From an uncultured Muribaculaceae bacterium (GTDB lineage Bacteria; Bacteroidota; Bacteroidia; Bacteroidales; Muribaculaceae), in NCBI GenBank assembly GCA_910589425.1, contig CAJUSZ010000010.1, positions 13,485 to 77,484 on the forward strand: a stretch of 64,000 nucleotides of DNA, in the 5' to 3' direction. Below, in pieces: positions 1-9,671 of the stretch. Made by a program: the position numbers and the translations under genes. The stretch's first letter is position 1. Every line of letters starts with the position of its first letter. The notes below the pieces were generated by a model. That model was not told the origin of the DNA. It ran no database searches and worked only from the letters and a program-made list of their open reading frames with translations.

Positions 1-19
1 GTTGCTTAACAACGCATTA

Positions 20-56
20 AAAGGGGAACGCGACTGTGAAAGTTGCGTCCCCCTTT
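20..56 (-). terminator. Terminator of the nuo/atp operon
   Basis: A hairpin with 15-base arms (20-34 and 42-56), one mismatch, one G-T pair and a 7-base loop. Read on the minus strand it is followed by CTTTTAAT, a short T tract. It lies about 60 bases past the nuoN stop, where the 18-gene operon should end. The T-rich side on both ends could also let it stop plus-strand transcription. Confidence 0.75.
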
Positions 57-117
57 AAATTGTCTATTTGGGATTTACACTTAGTTTAATCAAATTGCTT
101 AAGCATAGGATCCTATC

Positions 118-1593
118 TTAGCCGAGCCACGCGAAAAGCTGAGTCGCGTCAAGCTGGCTTGCCTCGCTGAGAAGTCCATATATCGGGCTGACCAGACCGA
201 TCAACACTATTCCTGCTACGCAAATCCACATGCCTACACGCTCGCTCAACGCACTGCGGAAATTGCCGACAACAGGCTCTTCCGGAGAAATCCACATTGC
301 CTTTACAACCAACAGATAGTAATAAAGCGAGATGATCGTATTGATAAGCGCTATCAACACAAGCATATAAAGCGCCATCGAGTTGCTTGCCGTTACTGAC
401 GTAAAGATAAGGAACTTGGAGAAGAATCCTGCAAACGGAGGAATACCTGCAAGCGAGAACATTGCGAGTGTCATCGCAAACGACAGCCAGGGATTGCTCT
501 TGTGCAGACCATTGTAGTCGTTCATGCTGAGCTTGCCGGTCTGGTTCTCAATAGCCTGGATAACTCCGAACGCGCACAGATTACTGAATATATACACAAG
601 TATATAGAACATCATCGAAGTCATGCCGATCGCATTCGCAGCTATCACTCCAAGCATGATGTAACCGGCCTGGCTGACTGAAGAAAACGCCATGAATCTC
701 TTCATGTTCTTCTGACGCATGGCAAACAAGTTGCCGACTGTGATGGTAACTATGATAATCGCATAGAGCATCCACTCCCATGCTTCGGGATAAGCCGCGC
801 CAAACGCCTGCACAAAAATTATGAAGAACGCGAATGCGGCAGATCCTTTCGAGATCACGGAAAGATAGCTGGTAACTGAAGTCGGGGCTCCCTGATATAC
901 ATCTGCTGTCCAAAGGTGGAACGGAACGAGTGAGAGCTTGAAACCGATGCCGGCCAGCACAAAGGCGAGAGCCACTATGAGCATTCCGCTCATATTGCTG
1001 CTTGCAACAGCTGCGGCGACATCATTGTAATAGAGAGAGCCACCTGAAAGACCATATACAAACGACAGGCCCATCATGAGAACTGCTGAGGAAAAGACAG
1101 CTGTCATTATATATTTGGCAGCAGCCTCGCTGCTCTCATACTGCTTCTTGTTGAAGGCTATCATCGCAGCCAAAGGTAGCGATGCAGTCTCAAGTCCGAT
1201 CACGAAGAGCAGGAAGTGGCGTGCGGAGATCATAAGATACATTCCAAACAGGGTAGCGAGCAGAAGCTCGTAGAACTCACCTCTCCTGACTGACATGTCT
1301 TCGCTTTCAGTCCACTTCAGAGACTGGATCAAGACTATGAATACTCCGAGATTCAGAATACACTTAAGGGCAAAAGCCACATGATTGTTTACATACATTC
1401 CTCCGAAACACTCCTGGGGCATGCAGCCGGTGAAGAAAATACCCACCGTGCCGAGACCGAACAGAACCGTTGTCAGGACTCCATCTGCCTTACGGGCGCT
1501 TTCACCGCCAAATGTATCGAACAGGAAAACGAGGATGAAGATGCCGAGAATGATCAACTCGGGAATCATGGCCGAAAACTGTGAATAATCCAT
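118..1593 (-). CDS. nuoN: NADH-quinone oxidoreductase subunit N
   Basis: Complex I membrane-arm proton-pumping subunit in the cytoplasmic membrane. The 491 residues are almost entirely hydrophobic helices and match the usual NuoN length. The Mrp-antiporter core is visible around residues 120-400, with charged residues inside helices (the GLETASLPLAAM helix, the FKLSLVPFHLW stretch and a following lysine-rich loop) as in proton-translocating subunits. It is the last gene of the operon, 33 bases after nuoM, and is followed by a hairpin terminator. The start at 1593 puts a membrane helix right at the N-terminus, as expected. Assignment as N rather than M or L rests on order and size as well as sequence. 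Confidence 0.95.
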   Translation of the reverse strand: MDYSQFSAMIPELIILGIFILVFLFDTFGGESARKADGVLTTVLFGLGTVGIFFTGCMPQECFGGMYVNNHVAFALKCILNLGVFIVLIQSLKWTESEDMSVRRGEFYELLLATLFGMYLMISARHFLLFVIGLETASLPLAAMIAFNKKQYESSEAAAKYIMTAVFSSAVLMMGLSFVYGLSGGSLYYNDVAAAVASSNMSGMLIVALAFVLAGIGFKLSLVPFHLWTADVYQGAPTSVTSYLSVISKGSAAFAFFIIFVQAFGAAYPEAWEWMLYAIIIVTITVGNLFAMRQKNMKRFMAFSSVSQAGYIMLGVIAANAIGMTSMMFYILVYIFSNLCAFGVIQAIENQTGKLSMNDYNGLHKSNPWLSFAMTLAMFSLAGIPPFAGFFSKFLIFTSVTASNSMALYMLVLIALINTIISLYYYLLVVKAMWISPEEPVVGNFRSALSERVGMWICVAGIVLIGLVSPIYGLLSEASQLDATQLFAWLG

Positions 1594-1626
1594 TTTTCTT
1601 TTTCGTAATTTAAGTCAATACATTTA

Positions 1627-3141
1627 TCAGATAGCAGCTTGTGTTATCGACTGGATGATAGGCACGAAGCTATGTTGGATTGTCTCATTTATCCAGTTCG
1701 GGAAACATCCTATACCGGCGATCGCAACAATCAGGGTTACAGTGGAGAATCTCTCGAACCAGGTGGCGTCCGTGAGCTGCAGATGATGTTCATCCTGAAC
1801 CGGACCGAGAAGCAATTTGCCTACCACACGGAGAATATAGACAGCAGTGATGACGATCGAGCATGTACCGGCAATCACGAAGCAGCGGTGGAACATATCC
1901 GTATGCTGGAACGAGCCTACGAAGATAGTCATCTCGGCTACGAATCCCGAAAGACCGGGAAGACCGAGCGATGCGAAACCGGCGATCATGTAGCATACTC
2001 CGAGATAAGGCATGATTTTCATCAGGCCACCCATCTGGCGGATGTCGCGTGTATGTGTGCGACCATAGATCATTCCGATCAGGGCAAAGAAGAGAGCTGT
2101 CATCAGACCGTGGGAGAGCATCTGAAGGATTGCACCGGTCATGGCAGTCTGGGTGAGCATAAGAATTGCGAACAGCACCATGCCGCAGTGCGAAACAGAC
2201 GAATATGCATTGATATATTTGAGGTCGGTCTGCACGCAAGCCGAGAACGCTCCGTAGACTACACTGATACCTGTCAGGATAATGAATATCCATGCCAATT
2301 CATTCGCAGCCTGGGGAAGAAGATAGATTGCGATACGGAAACATCCGTAGCCACCGAGCTTCATCAGCACTCCTGCATGGAGCATGGACACAGCAGTCGG
2401 TGCGCACGCATGACCGTCGGGACTCCAAGTGTGGAACGGGAACATGGCGCCAAGCACACCAAAACCTACAAATGTCAGGCAGAACAGCAGACGCTGCCAG
2501 CTCGGATCTATGGACGCATTTCTTGAGATCTCAAGAATATTCCATGTCAGATTTCCTTCCGGGCCGGAATGCCAGTAGATTCCAAGAAGACCGAGCATCA
2601 GGAACGCCGATCCGCCCATAAGCATGAGTGTGAGCTTCATTGCCGAATACTCCTTGCGGCCTGTGCCCCATACACCGATAAGAAGATACATCGGGATAAG
2701 AGCCACCTCATAGAACATAAACATTGTGAAAATGTCGATTGAGATAAAGAAGCCGAACACACCTGTGGAAAGCAGTGCAAACCAAAGGAAGAAGTTCTTG
2801 GGCAGCGGAGAGATCTTCCATGATGCGAACACACCGGCAAAAACTATTATCGCCGAGAGCATTATCATCAGGACTGAGATGCCGTCTACTCCTACGGCAA
2901 TATTGATATTGAGTGGCTCATACCAAGTCCAGCTCTCTGTAAAGAGCATTTCGGCTGTCTCGCCAGCCGCGCGCAGGTCGAGAAACCATACGCAGAGCCA
3001 GATAGCTAACGCGAGGAGTGCGGTCGAACAAACCGTCATCACACCGCGGATGGCATTCATACTGCTATTGCGGCAGATGCCCAGTCCAGCCATCATAATG
3101 ATAGGTATGATTACGAACCAGATTAAGATATTTCCAAACAT
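1627..3141 (-). CDS. nuoM: NADH-quinone oxidoreductase subunit M
   Basis: Antiporter-like proton-pumping subunit of complex I, 504 residues, all transmembrane helices. The conserved HAGVLMKLGGYG stretch and the FYEVALIPMYLLIG helix, with its buried glutamate, are characteristic of NuoM. It lies 42 bases after nuoL and 33 bases before nuoN, in the usual L-M-N order. The 42-base leader contains ACTAAC, seen before several other genes here. Nothing looks truncated. Confidence 0.96.
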   Translation of the reverse strand: MFGNILIWFVIIPIIMMAGLGICRNSSMNAIRGVMTVCSTALLALAIWLCVWFLDLRAAGETAEMLFTESWTWYEPLNINIAVGVDGISVLMIMLSAIIVFAGVFASWKISPLPKNFFLWFALLSTGVFGFFISIDIFTMFMFYEVALIPMYLLIGVWGTGRKEYSAMKLTLMLMGGSAFLMLGLLGIYWHSGPEGNLTWNILEISRNASIDPSWQRLLFCLTFVGFGVLGAMFPFHTWSPDGHACAPTAVSMLHAGVLMKLGGYGCFRIAIYLLPQAANELAWIFIILTGISVVYGAFSACVQTDLKYINAYSSVSHCGMVLFAILMLTQTAMTGAILQMLSHGLMTALFFALIGMIYGRTHTRDIRQMGGLMKIMPYLGVCYMIAGFASLGLPGLSGFVAEMTIFVGSFQHTDMFHRCFVIAGTCSIVITAVYILRVVGKLLLGPVQDEHHLQLTDATWFERFSTVTLIVAIAGIGCFPNWINETIQHSFVPIIQSITQAAI

Positions 3142-3183
3142 AATCTTACGAGTTTTTCTGCAGTTAAGTTAGTATGAATGTTT

Positions 3184-5112
3184 TTAGAGCAGGCAAATCC
3201 ATGTGATAGCTGCAAGTACGACAGCTCCGAAGAAATACCACAATACATAAGACTGTATGCTGCCGCTCTGCATCCCCTTGATGGCGACTGAAGTTCTTTG
3301 CGAAACCTTTGCGAAACCGTCCATCGTTGCATCAATGACATGTCTGTCGAACCATGCTATGCTCTTACAGATGATATTGAAAATGATTTTGTGCGTGATG
3401 AACATATAGATCTCATCCCAGTAGAAGCGCTTGTTGGCCGCCTTCCAAAGCACGGGCATTGCATTCTTCATTGCAGCCGGCTTGCTGTTCTTCTTCATGT
3501 AGAGCCATGCGGCAAGTCCTATGCCGAAGGCTGCCACTATAAGGCTTGTTGTCGCAACCTGAGGCTCGATACGGATATGGTACGGGGCACCGTTCCATGT
3601 AACCAACTCTCCGAAGGGGATAAAACCAGCCACACAACTTACAGCAGCGAGGATAATAAGCGGGAGGGACATCTGCCAGGGTGCATCATGGGGCTTGTGT
3701 TCCTTGTAATGGGGATTCTCTTCCCACCAGAATACCATGAAGTACATTCTGAACATGTAGAATGCTGTCAGCCCTGCGACCATAGTCATCCATGCGCCCC
3801 ATAGTGTATTGTTCGCAAACATTGCCGCAAGCATCTCATCCTTCGAGAAGAAACCTGCAAACGGCCAGATTCCCGCGATGGCGAGACATCCGATCAGGAA
3901 TGTCCAGTGTGTGATAGGCATGTACTTGCGGAGACCGCCCATCTCAGTGTAGTTGTTCGAATGAACCGCATGAATCAACGCACCGGCTCCGAGGAACAGA
4001 AGCGCTTTGAACATTGCATGGGTGAAGAGGTGGAACATGCTTGCCATGTAACCCATTCCATCGTGGAGATCAGGACGGGCAACGCCAAGCGTAACCATCA
4101 TGAAGGCGATCTGCGATATAGTCGAGAACGCAAGGATTCGCTTTATGTCTATCTGGCAGCATGCTACTACTGCGGCATAGAATGCGGTGATAGCGCCGAC
4201 ACAGGTTATGAATGTCAGAGCCGCTTCCTCGACGAGGTAGAGGGGGAACATTCTTGCCACAAGATACACACCGGCTACAACCATTGTTGCGGCATGAATG
4301 AGGGCTGACACAGGAGTCGGGCCTTCCATTGCGTCGGGAAGCCAGATGTGGAGCGGCATCATTGCCGACTTACCCATACCGCCGACATAGATAAGCACGA
4401 GAGCCCATGTGAGGACTGATGCACCCATGAATGTCGCTCCGCCGGTAGAGGCAAGCGCAAGCTCGGGGTTGTGGGTAAGATCAAGGAAATTGAATGTGTT
4501 CGTATAGAACGACAGAAGAAGAATGCCGATAAGGAATCCTAAGTCGGCGAAACGTGTTACGATAAAAGCTTTCTTCGACGCCGAAACAGCCGACGGAAGC
4601 TTATAGAAGAAACCGATCAGCAAATAAGAGCTGACACCCACGAGCTCCCAGAATATATACATCTGGAAGATATTGGTTGCCACAACAAGACCCAGCATCG
4701 AGAAGCTGAACAGAGACAGGAACGCGTAGTAACGCTGGAACCCGGGCTCATGCTCCATATATCCCCAGCTATACAGATGAACCATGAATGAAATCGTGGT
4801 GATCACCACAAGCATCATAGCCGAGATAGGATCCAGAAGGAAGCCGATGTTTACAACAAGCTTGTCTGTAAACGCGAGCCAAGTAGCATCAAACACAGCA
4901 AGCTGCTGACGGATTCCGTCTGCTATGAACGCAGAATCTCCGCTGAAGAAATATGTGAAAGCGACAATATAGGCTAACGTCATTGTCGTTCCCATGCCAA
5001 GAATGCCAAGCACTCCGGCCATCTTGCGGCTCATCTTCACACCGCCGATGCCTAAGATAAGGAACATCGTGATGGGGATAGCCAAAATCAAAATCGGAAG
5101 TGTAATGTCCAT
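3184..5112 (-). CDS. nuoL: NADH-quinone oxidoreductase subunit L
   Basis: Distal antiporter-like subunit of complex I, 642 residues. The core includes FWELVGVSSYLLIGF (buried glutamate) and the HAATMVVAGVYLVARMFPLY region of NuoL. The last 130 residues contain charged stretches followed by a final membrane segment (VLWYFFGAVVLAAITWICLL), matching the long lateral helix plus terminal helix of this subunit. It begins 3 bases after the nuoK stop, indicating tight coupling. Length is normal for the family. Confidence 0.97.
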   Translation of the reverse strand: MDITLPILILAIPITMFLILGIGGVKMSRKMAGVLGILGMGTTMTLAYIVAFTYFFSGDSAFIADGIRQQLAVFDATWLAFTDKLVVNIGFLLDPISAMMLVVITTISFMVHLYSWGYMEHEPGFQRYYAFLSLFSFSMLGLVVATNIFQMYIFWELVGVSSYLLIGFFYKLPSAVSASKKAFIVTRFADLGFLIGILLLSFYTNTFNFLDLTHNPELALASTGGATFMGASVLTWALVLIYVGGMGKSAMMPLHIWLPDAMEGPTPVSALIHAATMVVAGVYLVARMFPLYLVEEAALTFITCVGAITAFYAAVVACCQIDIKRILAFSTISQIAFMMVTLGVARPDLHDGMGYMASMFHLFTHAMFKALLFLGAGALIHAVHSNNYTEMGGLRKYMPITHWTFLIGCLAIAGIWPFAGFFSKDEMLAAMFANNTLWGAWMTMVAGLTAFYMFRMYFMVFWWEENPHYKEHKPHDAPWQMSLPLIILAAVSCVAGFIPFGELVTWNGAPYHIRIEPQVATTSLIVAAFGIGLAAWLYMKKNSKPAAMKNAMPVLWKAANKRFYWDEIYMFITHKIIFNIICKSIAWFDRHVIDATMDGFAKVSQRTSVAIKGMQSGSIQSYVLWYFFGAVVLAAITWICLL

Positions 5113-5115
5113 ATC

Positions 5116-5427
5116 TTAGAATTTCATTTTTTTGATTTCGTTGATGTCAGTGTTTCCTACTGCTCTGTAGATATTGATGATGATCGCTATTGCAATCGCT
5201 GTCTCGGCAGCGGCAATTGCTATTGCAAAAAGCGTGAACATCATTCCCTCCATCTGGCCGGGAAACAGGTAGCGGTTGAACGCTACGAAGTTCAGATCCG
5301 CCGCATTGAGCATCAGCTCAAGCGAGATCAGGATCGCGATAAGATTTTTGCGGGTAACAAACCCGTAGACGCCGCAAGCGAACATCAGCACGCTCGGCAC
5401 TAAATACCATAAAATACCTAAGTCCAT
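5116..5427 (-). CDS. nuoK: NADH-quinone oxidoreductase subunit K
   Basis: Small membrane subunit of complex I (related to MnhC/MrpC), 103 residues with three predicted helices. The conserved helix-buried glutamates are present in the ISLELMLNAADLNFVAF stretch and in AIAAAETAIAIAI, where they form part of the central proton path. It lies 8 bases after nuoJ and 3 bases before nuoL. Length and sequence are fully typical. Confidence 0.97.
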   Translation of the reverse strand: MDLGILWYLVPSVLMFACGVYGFVTRKNLIAILISLELMLNAADLNFVAFNRYLFPGQMEGMMFTLFAIAIAAAETAIAIAIIINIYRAVGNTDINEIKKMKF

Positions 5428-5435
5428 GCTAAAAT

Positions 5436-5966
5436 TTATCTTTTACGGGCGACTACGACGCCTCCGATTATACACGCTAACAACAATACGCTGACAGCCT
5501 CGAAAGGAAGAAGATAATGGAATTTATCGGTTCCCAGGAGTGTGTGGCCTATATCCGCCATCGAAATGGATGAACCTGCGGAAAGCACCTCTGTCAGAGA
5601 CGTGCCGGCTGCAGTTACCGGCATTGTCAGAAGAGCGAAAAGCAGAAGGGCTGCTCCGAGAACTGATCCGCATACGCCGGCTACTTTTCTGTGACTGTCA
5701 ATTTTCCCGCTTTTGTCATCAGGACGATGCGTCAGAAGTATTGAGAACACAAACAATACCATTATGCCTCCTGCGTAAACCGCAATCTGAACAGCACCCA
5801 GAAACTGGTAGCCGAGCTGGAAATAGAATACGGCTGTTGAAAGAAGCACAAATAACAGATATGTCGCCGAGCGCAGGATTTTACGCGAGGTTACAGACAT
5901 GAACGAGAAGACGATCATGCTGAGAGCCACAATGACGTAAAGAATTATATTTCCTACTGAATCCAT
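5436..5966 (-). CDS. nuoJ: NADH-quinone oxidoreductase subunit J
   Basis: Membrane subunit of complex I next to NuoK, 176 residues and about five helices. The LLSTAVFYFQLGYQFLGAVQ and IAVYAGGIMVLFVFSILL regions are the NuoJ signature. I chose the ATG at 5966 because MDSVGNIILY opens directly into helix 1. The frame also has an ATG at 6020 overlapping the nuoI stop (TAATG on the minus strand), which would add 18 polar residues; coupling makes that start possible but it is unlike other NuoJ N-termini. Eight bases separate it from nuoK. Confidence 0.93.
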   Translation of the reverse strand: MDSVGNIILYVIVALSMIVFSFMSVTSRKILRSATYLLFVLLSTAVFYFQLGYQFLGAVQIAVYAGGIMVLFVFSILLTHRPDDKSGKIDSHRKVAGVCGSVLGAALLLFALLTMPVTAAGTSLTEVLSAGSSISMADIGHTLLGTDKFHYLLPFEAVSVLLLACIIGGVVVARKR

Positions 5967-6019
5967 TGTTTGATATATGAATTTACTATTATATTTTGTT
6001 ACACCGTCGTCGCCGGTCA

Positions 6020-6517
6020 TTACTGAGCGGATGACTCCGCTTTGGGCTGTGGTGCCGGATCTTCAACCTCGGGACGGTAATTGAGCTGCTTCACCAATGC
6101 TTCACGGGTGAAAGTCGCCTGTTCAAAATCGTTTGAGAACTCAAGCGCATCCTGCGGGCAGGTCGTAACACAAAGCATGCAGAAAGTGCAGCTGCCGAGA
6201 TCATACATGTATTTGTCAAGCTTACGCTTTTTCTTGCCATCCGGCAGATCCACCATCTTGGTTTGAAGAGTGATCGTACCGTTTGGACAATTCATCTGAC
6301 AGATTCCGCAGGCTATGCACTTATGACGGCCTTCTGCGTCATATTTCAGAGTCAACTCTGCTCTGAACCTCTCCGGAATTTCGAGTGTGGCTCGATTCTC
6401 AGGATACTGCTCGGTTATCTTCGGTGTTACAAGTTCCTTTCCGGTAACTTCCATCCCTTGCACCAAACTCTTGATGCCTTTCCCGACAGATGTGAAATAT
6501 TCCTTTATACTGCTCAT
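6020..6517 (-). CDS. nuoI: NADH-quinone oxidoreductase subunit I, 2x[4Fe-4S]
   Basis: Peripheral-arm ferredoxin-like subunit that passes electrons toward NuoB, 165 residues. Two complete CxxCxxCxxxCP motifs (CIACGICQMNCP and CTFCMLCVTTCP) bind clusters N6a and N6b. The tail is acidic and proline-rich. It is the first nuo gene after the ATP synthase block, 50 bases downstream of atpG, although in most genomes it directly follows nuoH. The 50-base gap contains no TAnnTTTG-type promoter that I can see, so it is probably read through from upstream. Confidence 0.97.
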   Translation of the reverse strand: MSSIKEYFTSVGKGIKSLVQGMEVTGKELVTPKITEQYPENRATLEIPERFRAELTLKYDAEGRHKCIACGICQMNCPNGTITLQTKMVDLPDGKKKRKLDKYMYDLGSCTFCMLCVTTCPQDALEFSNDFEQATFTREALVKQLNYRPEVEDPAPQPKAESSAQ

Positions 6518-6567
6518 TGTAAATGATGTAAAAAGTTGTTATCGTTTTTAGGAGGATATTGGATTTA

Positions 6568-7464
6568 TCAACGTTCCACCTGACCGCCGAGAATGTCGAG
6601 AAGCTCGGTTGTGATGCTCTGCTGGCGGAGTTTGTTATATTCGAGTCGGAGTTCGTCGAGAAGCTTCTTGGCATTGTCGTTGGCACTCTGCATTGCCATG
6701 ACTCTCGCCGCCTGCTCCGACGCACGGTTTTCTATAGTGATTTCCTGCATCGTAGACAAGACAAACATCGGAAGCACCTCATTGAATATCCGGTTAGGGT
6801 CAGGTTCAAAGATATACAGACGGTTCTCTTCCGCCACGTCCTGGGACGCGCCTTCAGACCGGATAGCCTCCTCGGTTACCGGGAAAAGCTGCTCTACCGT
6901 AAGAACCTGCCGGCTCATGGACTTGAAGCTCATGAACACCACCTCAACCATATCAAGCCGCCCTTCGAGGAAAGCTTTCTGAAGATCGAGTGTAAAAGCG
7001 TTAACTTTCTCTCCCTCCATCTTAGAGTCAACTCCCTCGTATGTCTCGACGACAACCCCGGGAACGTCCATTTTCTCCACGGCATTGCGGATTTTCCGAC
7101 CGACGGGATACAACACTATCTCGACGGACGTTCCGTATTGCCCCTTCAACGAATTGATTCGCGCTACGAGGTGCTTGAATATATTGATATTATAAGCTCC
7201 ACAAAGACCGTCGTCGCTACCATACACAACTATCCCGATCTTCTGAACATCGCGAGATTCGATGAGCGGAGATGAATAGCTTGCATCCGCAGACAGAAGA
7301 TGCCCCATGATGGACCGGATCTGATCCTTGAACGGGAGCAGACGGCGAAGCGCCTGCTCGTTCTTGTGGACCTTGGCCGACGAAATCATCTTCATCGCTC
7401 CGGTGATTTTCTCCGACGAGGAGACCGAACCGATTCGGGTCTTTAATTCTCTGAGTGTCGACAT
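6568..7464 (-). CDS. atpG: ATP synthase gamma subunit
   Basis: Central rotor stalk of F1, 298 residues. The N-terminal helix has the conserved pattern ELKTRIGSVSSSEKITGAMK and the C-terminal helix carries MQSANDNAKKLLDEL and an LRQQSITTELLDI end, the two coiled-coil strands that turn inside the alpha/beta hexamer. It closes the ATP synthase block, 73 bases after atpA. Length is at the normal value for the family. Confidence 0.97.
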   Translation of the reverse strand: MSTLRELKTRIGSVSSSEKITGAMKMISSAKVHKNEQALRRLLPFKDQIRSIMGHLLSADASYSSPLIESRDVQKIGIVVYGSDDGLCGAYNINIFKHLVARINSLKGQYGTSVEIVLYPVGRKIRNAVEKMDVPGVVVETYEGVDSKMEGEKVNAFTLDLQKAFLEGRLDMVEVVFMSFKSMSRQVLTVEQLFPVTEEAIRSEGASQDVAEENRLYIFEPDPNRIFNEVLPMFVLSTMQEITIENRASEQAARVMAMQSANDNAKKLLDELRLEYNKLRQQSITTELLDILGGQVER

Positions 7465-7537
7465 TTATCTATTATTAATTTCGTTGGCTGCGTTAGCAGG
7501 AATATCATTAACTTTACAGTTCAGGATTCCCTCAGGA

Positions 7538-9115
7538 TCACTCGGCATAGCGTCCGGAAATCTCTTTCGCACACTGAGTGATCAACCGTGTAACATCATC
7601 TGTAAGTCTGCCGGCTGATATTTCATCAAGCACCTCTTTCTGGTATTTCCCTTTGAGAAGCTGGATAAACAGGGTTTCAAACTCATGTACTTTTTCTACT
7701 GGCACGCTCTCCAAAAGACCGTTTACACCGCAATATATCACGGCCACCTGCTCTGCCACTGGCCAGGGTGTATACTGAGGCTGGATGAGAAGAGCCTGGT
7801 TCTTGCGACCGCGGTCGATCACTTTAGCAGTTACAGGGTCGATGTCTCCGCCGAACTTAGTGAACGATTCAAGCTCGCGGAACTGTGCCTGGGCAATTTT
7901 CAGAGTACCGGCTACTTTCTTCATAGGCTTAATCTGGGCGTTACCACCTACACGCGACACGGAGATACCGACATTCACTGCGGGACGTATGCCCTGGTTG
8001 AACAGAGCCGTCTCAAGGAAGATCTGACCGTCAGTGATAGAAATAACGTTGGTCGGGATGTAAGCGGATACGTCTCCCGCCTGGGTCTCGATGATAGGAA
8101 GAGCTGTGAGTGAGCCGCCGCCTTTTACGATCGGCTTGAGAGCTTCGGGGAGGTCATTCATCGAGGAGGCAACTTCCTGATTGTCGATTATCTTTGCAGC
8201 ACGTTCAAGCAGACGTGAGTGCAGATAGAAGATATCGCCAGGATAAGCCTCGCGGCCTGACGGACGCTTCAGAATAAGAGAGATCTCTCGATATGCGACT
8301 GCCTGCTTCGACAGATCATCGTAGACAATCAGCGCATCGCGGCCGGTGTCTCTGAAATACTCTCCGATTGCGACTCCTGCAAACGGAGCATAATAACGCA
8401 TGGACGCAGAATCGGAAGCACTCGCGGCAACAACCACCGTATATTCAAGCGCGCCGAATTTCTTAAGCGTCTGCACTGTGGCAGCTATCGAAGATGCCTT
8501 CTGCCCGATGGCCACATAAATACAGTAGACAGGCTTGCCTGCGAGGAAATTCTGTCTCTGGTTTATGATCGTGTCGATTGCGATGGCGGTCTTACCGATC
8601 TGACGGTCGCCGATGATAAGCTCACGCTGACCGCGACCTATAGGAATCATCGAGTCAATAGCCTTGATACCTGTCTGTAGAGGCTGGTTCACCGGCTGAC
8701 GGAAGATCACACCGGGAGCCTTTCTTTCGAGGGGCAGACGGAGAAGATCACCACTGATGGGACCATTGCCATCGATCGGTTCGCCGAGGATGTTGATCAC
8801 ACGTCCGAGAAGCCCTTCCCCAACAGGAATAGATGCGATTTCACCCGTGCGACGCACCGACATGTTTTCAGACACTTCATTCACGTTGTTGAGAAGCACA
8901 ACACCCACATTGCTCTCCTCAAGATTGAGAGCGACGCCTTTGACGCCGTTTTCAAACTCCACCAACTCATTGGCACGGACATTCTCAAGTCCGTAGACAT
9001 GGGCTACTCCGTCTCCTACTTCGAGGACAGTTCCCACCTCTTCAAACTTGACCTGAGAATTGATGTCATCAAGTTGTTGTTTTAGTATATCAGATATTTC
9101 GCTTGGGTTAAGCAT
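7538..9115 (-). CDS. atpA: ATP synthase alpha subunit
   Basis: Non-catalytic nucleotide-binding subunit of F1, 525 residues. The Walker A motif GDRQIGKTAIAID is intact and the ALPIIETQAGDVSAYIPTNV stretch and the PAVNVGISVSRVGG signature are present. It lies 7 bases after atpH and 73 before atpG. The sequence is highly conserved throughout and ends normally, so there is no sign of damage. Confidence 0.98.
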   Translation of the reverse strand: MLNPSEISDILKQQLDDINSQVKFEEVGTVLEVGDGVAHVYGLENVRANELVEFENGVKGVALNLEESNVGVVLLNNVNEVSENMSVRRTGEIASIPVGEGLLGRVINILGEPIDGNGPISGDLLRLPLERKAPGVIFRQPVNQPLQTGIKAIDSMIPIGRGQRELIIGDRQIGKTAIAIDTIINQRQNFLAGKPVYCIYVAIGQKASSIAATVQTLKKFGALEYTVVVAASASDSASMRYYAPFAGVAIGEYFRDTGRDALIVYDDLSKQAVAYREISLILKRPSGREAYPGDIFYLHSRLLERAAKIIDNQEVASSMNDLPEALKPIVKGGGSLTALPIIETQAGDVSAYIPTNVISITDGQIFLETALFNQGIRPAVNVGISVSRVGGNAQIKPMKKVAGTLKIAQAQFRELESFTKFGGDIDPVTAKVIDRGRKNQALLIQPQYTPWPVAEQVAVIYCGVNGLLESVPVEKVHEFETLFIQLLKGKYQKEVLDEISAGRLTDDVTRLITQCAKEISGRYAE

Positions 9116-9122
9116 CTTTAAT

Positions 9123-9668
9123 TCAATTGCTACTTAATAATTTTAGACGTAATTGTTCAAGTTCATTGCTGATGGACGCATCCATTCTTGTGGAATTGAC
9201 GTCCACCACAAATCCGCCGATGATATCGGGGTTGATCCGCTGTGTGAACTCGAGAGTATAGCCTTTGAAGGCGGCCTCGACTACGGCCTTGATTTTATCC
9301 GTCTCCGCAGACGGAAGCTCCGCAGCTGTCGTCAGTACCACCTGGGCGATCTGATGCGCTTCGCGGTATATGCGGCGGTAGTCGAGGGCCATCGTATAGG
9401 CATACTCTTCACGGTTGTGGTCGAGGACGAGCTTAACAAATCTGCGATAGTCATCTTCCACCTTGTCGCCGGCGGCAGAAATCAACAGTTTCTCTTTACG
9501 GTCGCGACCGACAAAAGGATTAGTCATCACTTTCTGCAAGTCGGGTAACGACTCGAACGAGGCCACTACCTGCTTCATCTCGTCGTAGACAGCGGCTGTA
9601 TTGTTTTTTTCAAGCGCGTATTTATAGAGCGCTTTGGCGTATCTCTGTGGAATAAGACCGTCGTTCAT
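9123..9668 (-). CDS. atpH: ATP synthase delta subunit
   Basis: Peripheral-stalk subunit at the top of F1, 181 residues. The N-terminal RYAKALYKYALEKN helix and the C-terminal RINPDIIGGFVVDV motif are the family signature. It lies 3 bases after atpF and 7 before atpA. Size is normal. Confidence 0.95.
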   Translation of the reverse strand: MNDGLIPQRYAKALYKYALEKNNTAAVYDEMKQVVASFESLPDLQKVMTNPFVGRDRKEKLLISAAGDKVEDDYRRFVKLVLDHNREEYAYTMALDYRRIYREAHQIAQVVLTTAAELPSAETDKIKAVVEAAFKGYTLEFTQRINPDIIGGFVVDVNSTRMDASISNELEQLRLKLLSSN

Positions 9669-9671
9669 CGA

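Noticed and set aside
1639..2526. 295-codon open frame on the plus strand over nuoM
   Set aside because: Long shadow frame antisense to a strongly conserved gene; rich in histidine, cysteine and glutamate with no domain pattern.
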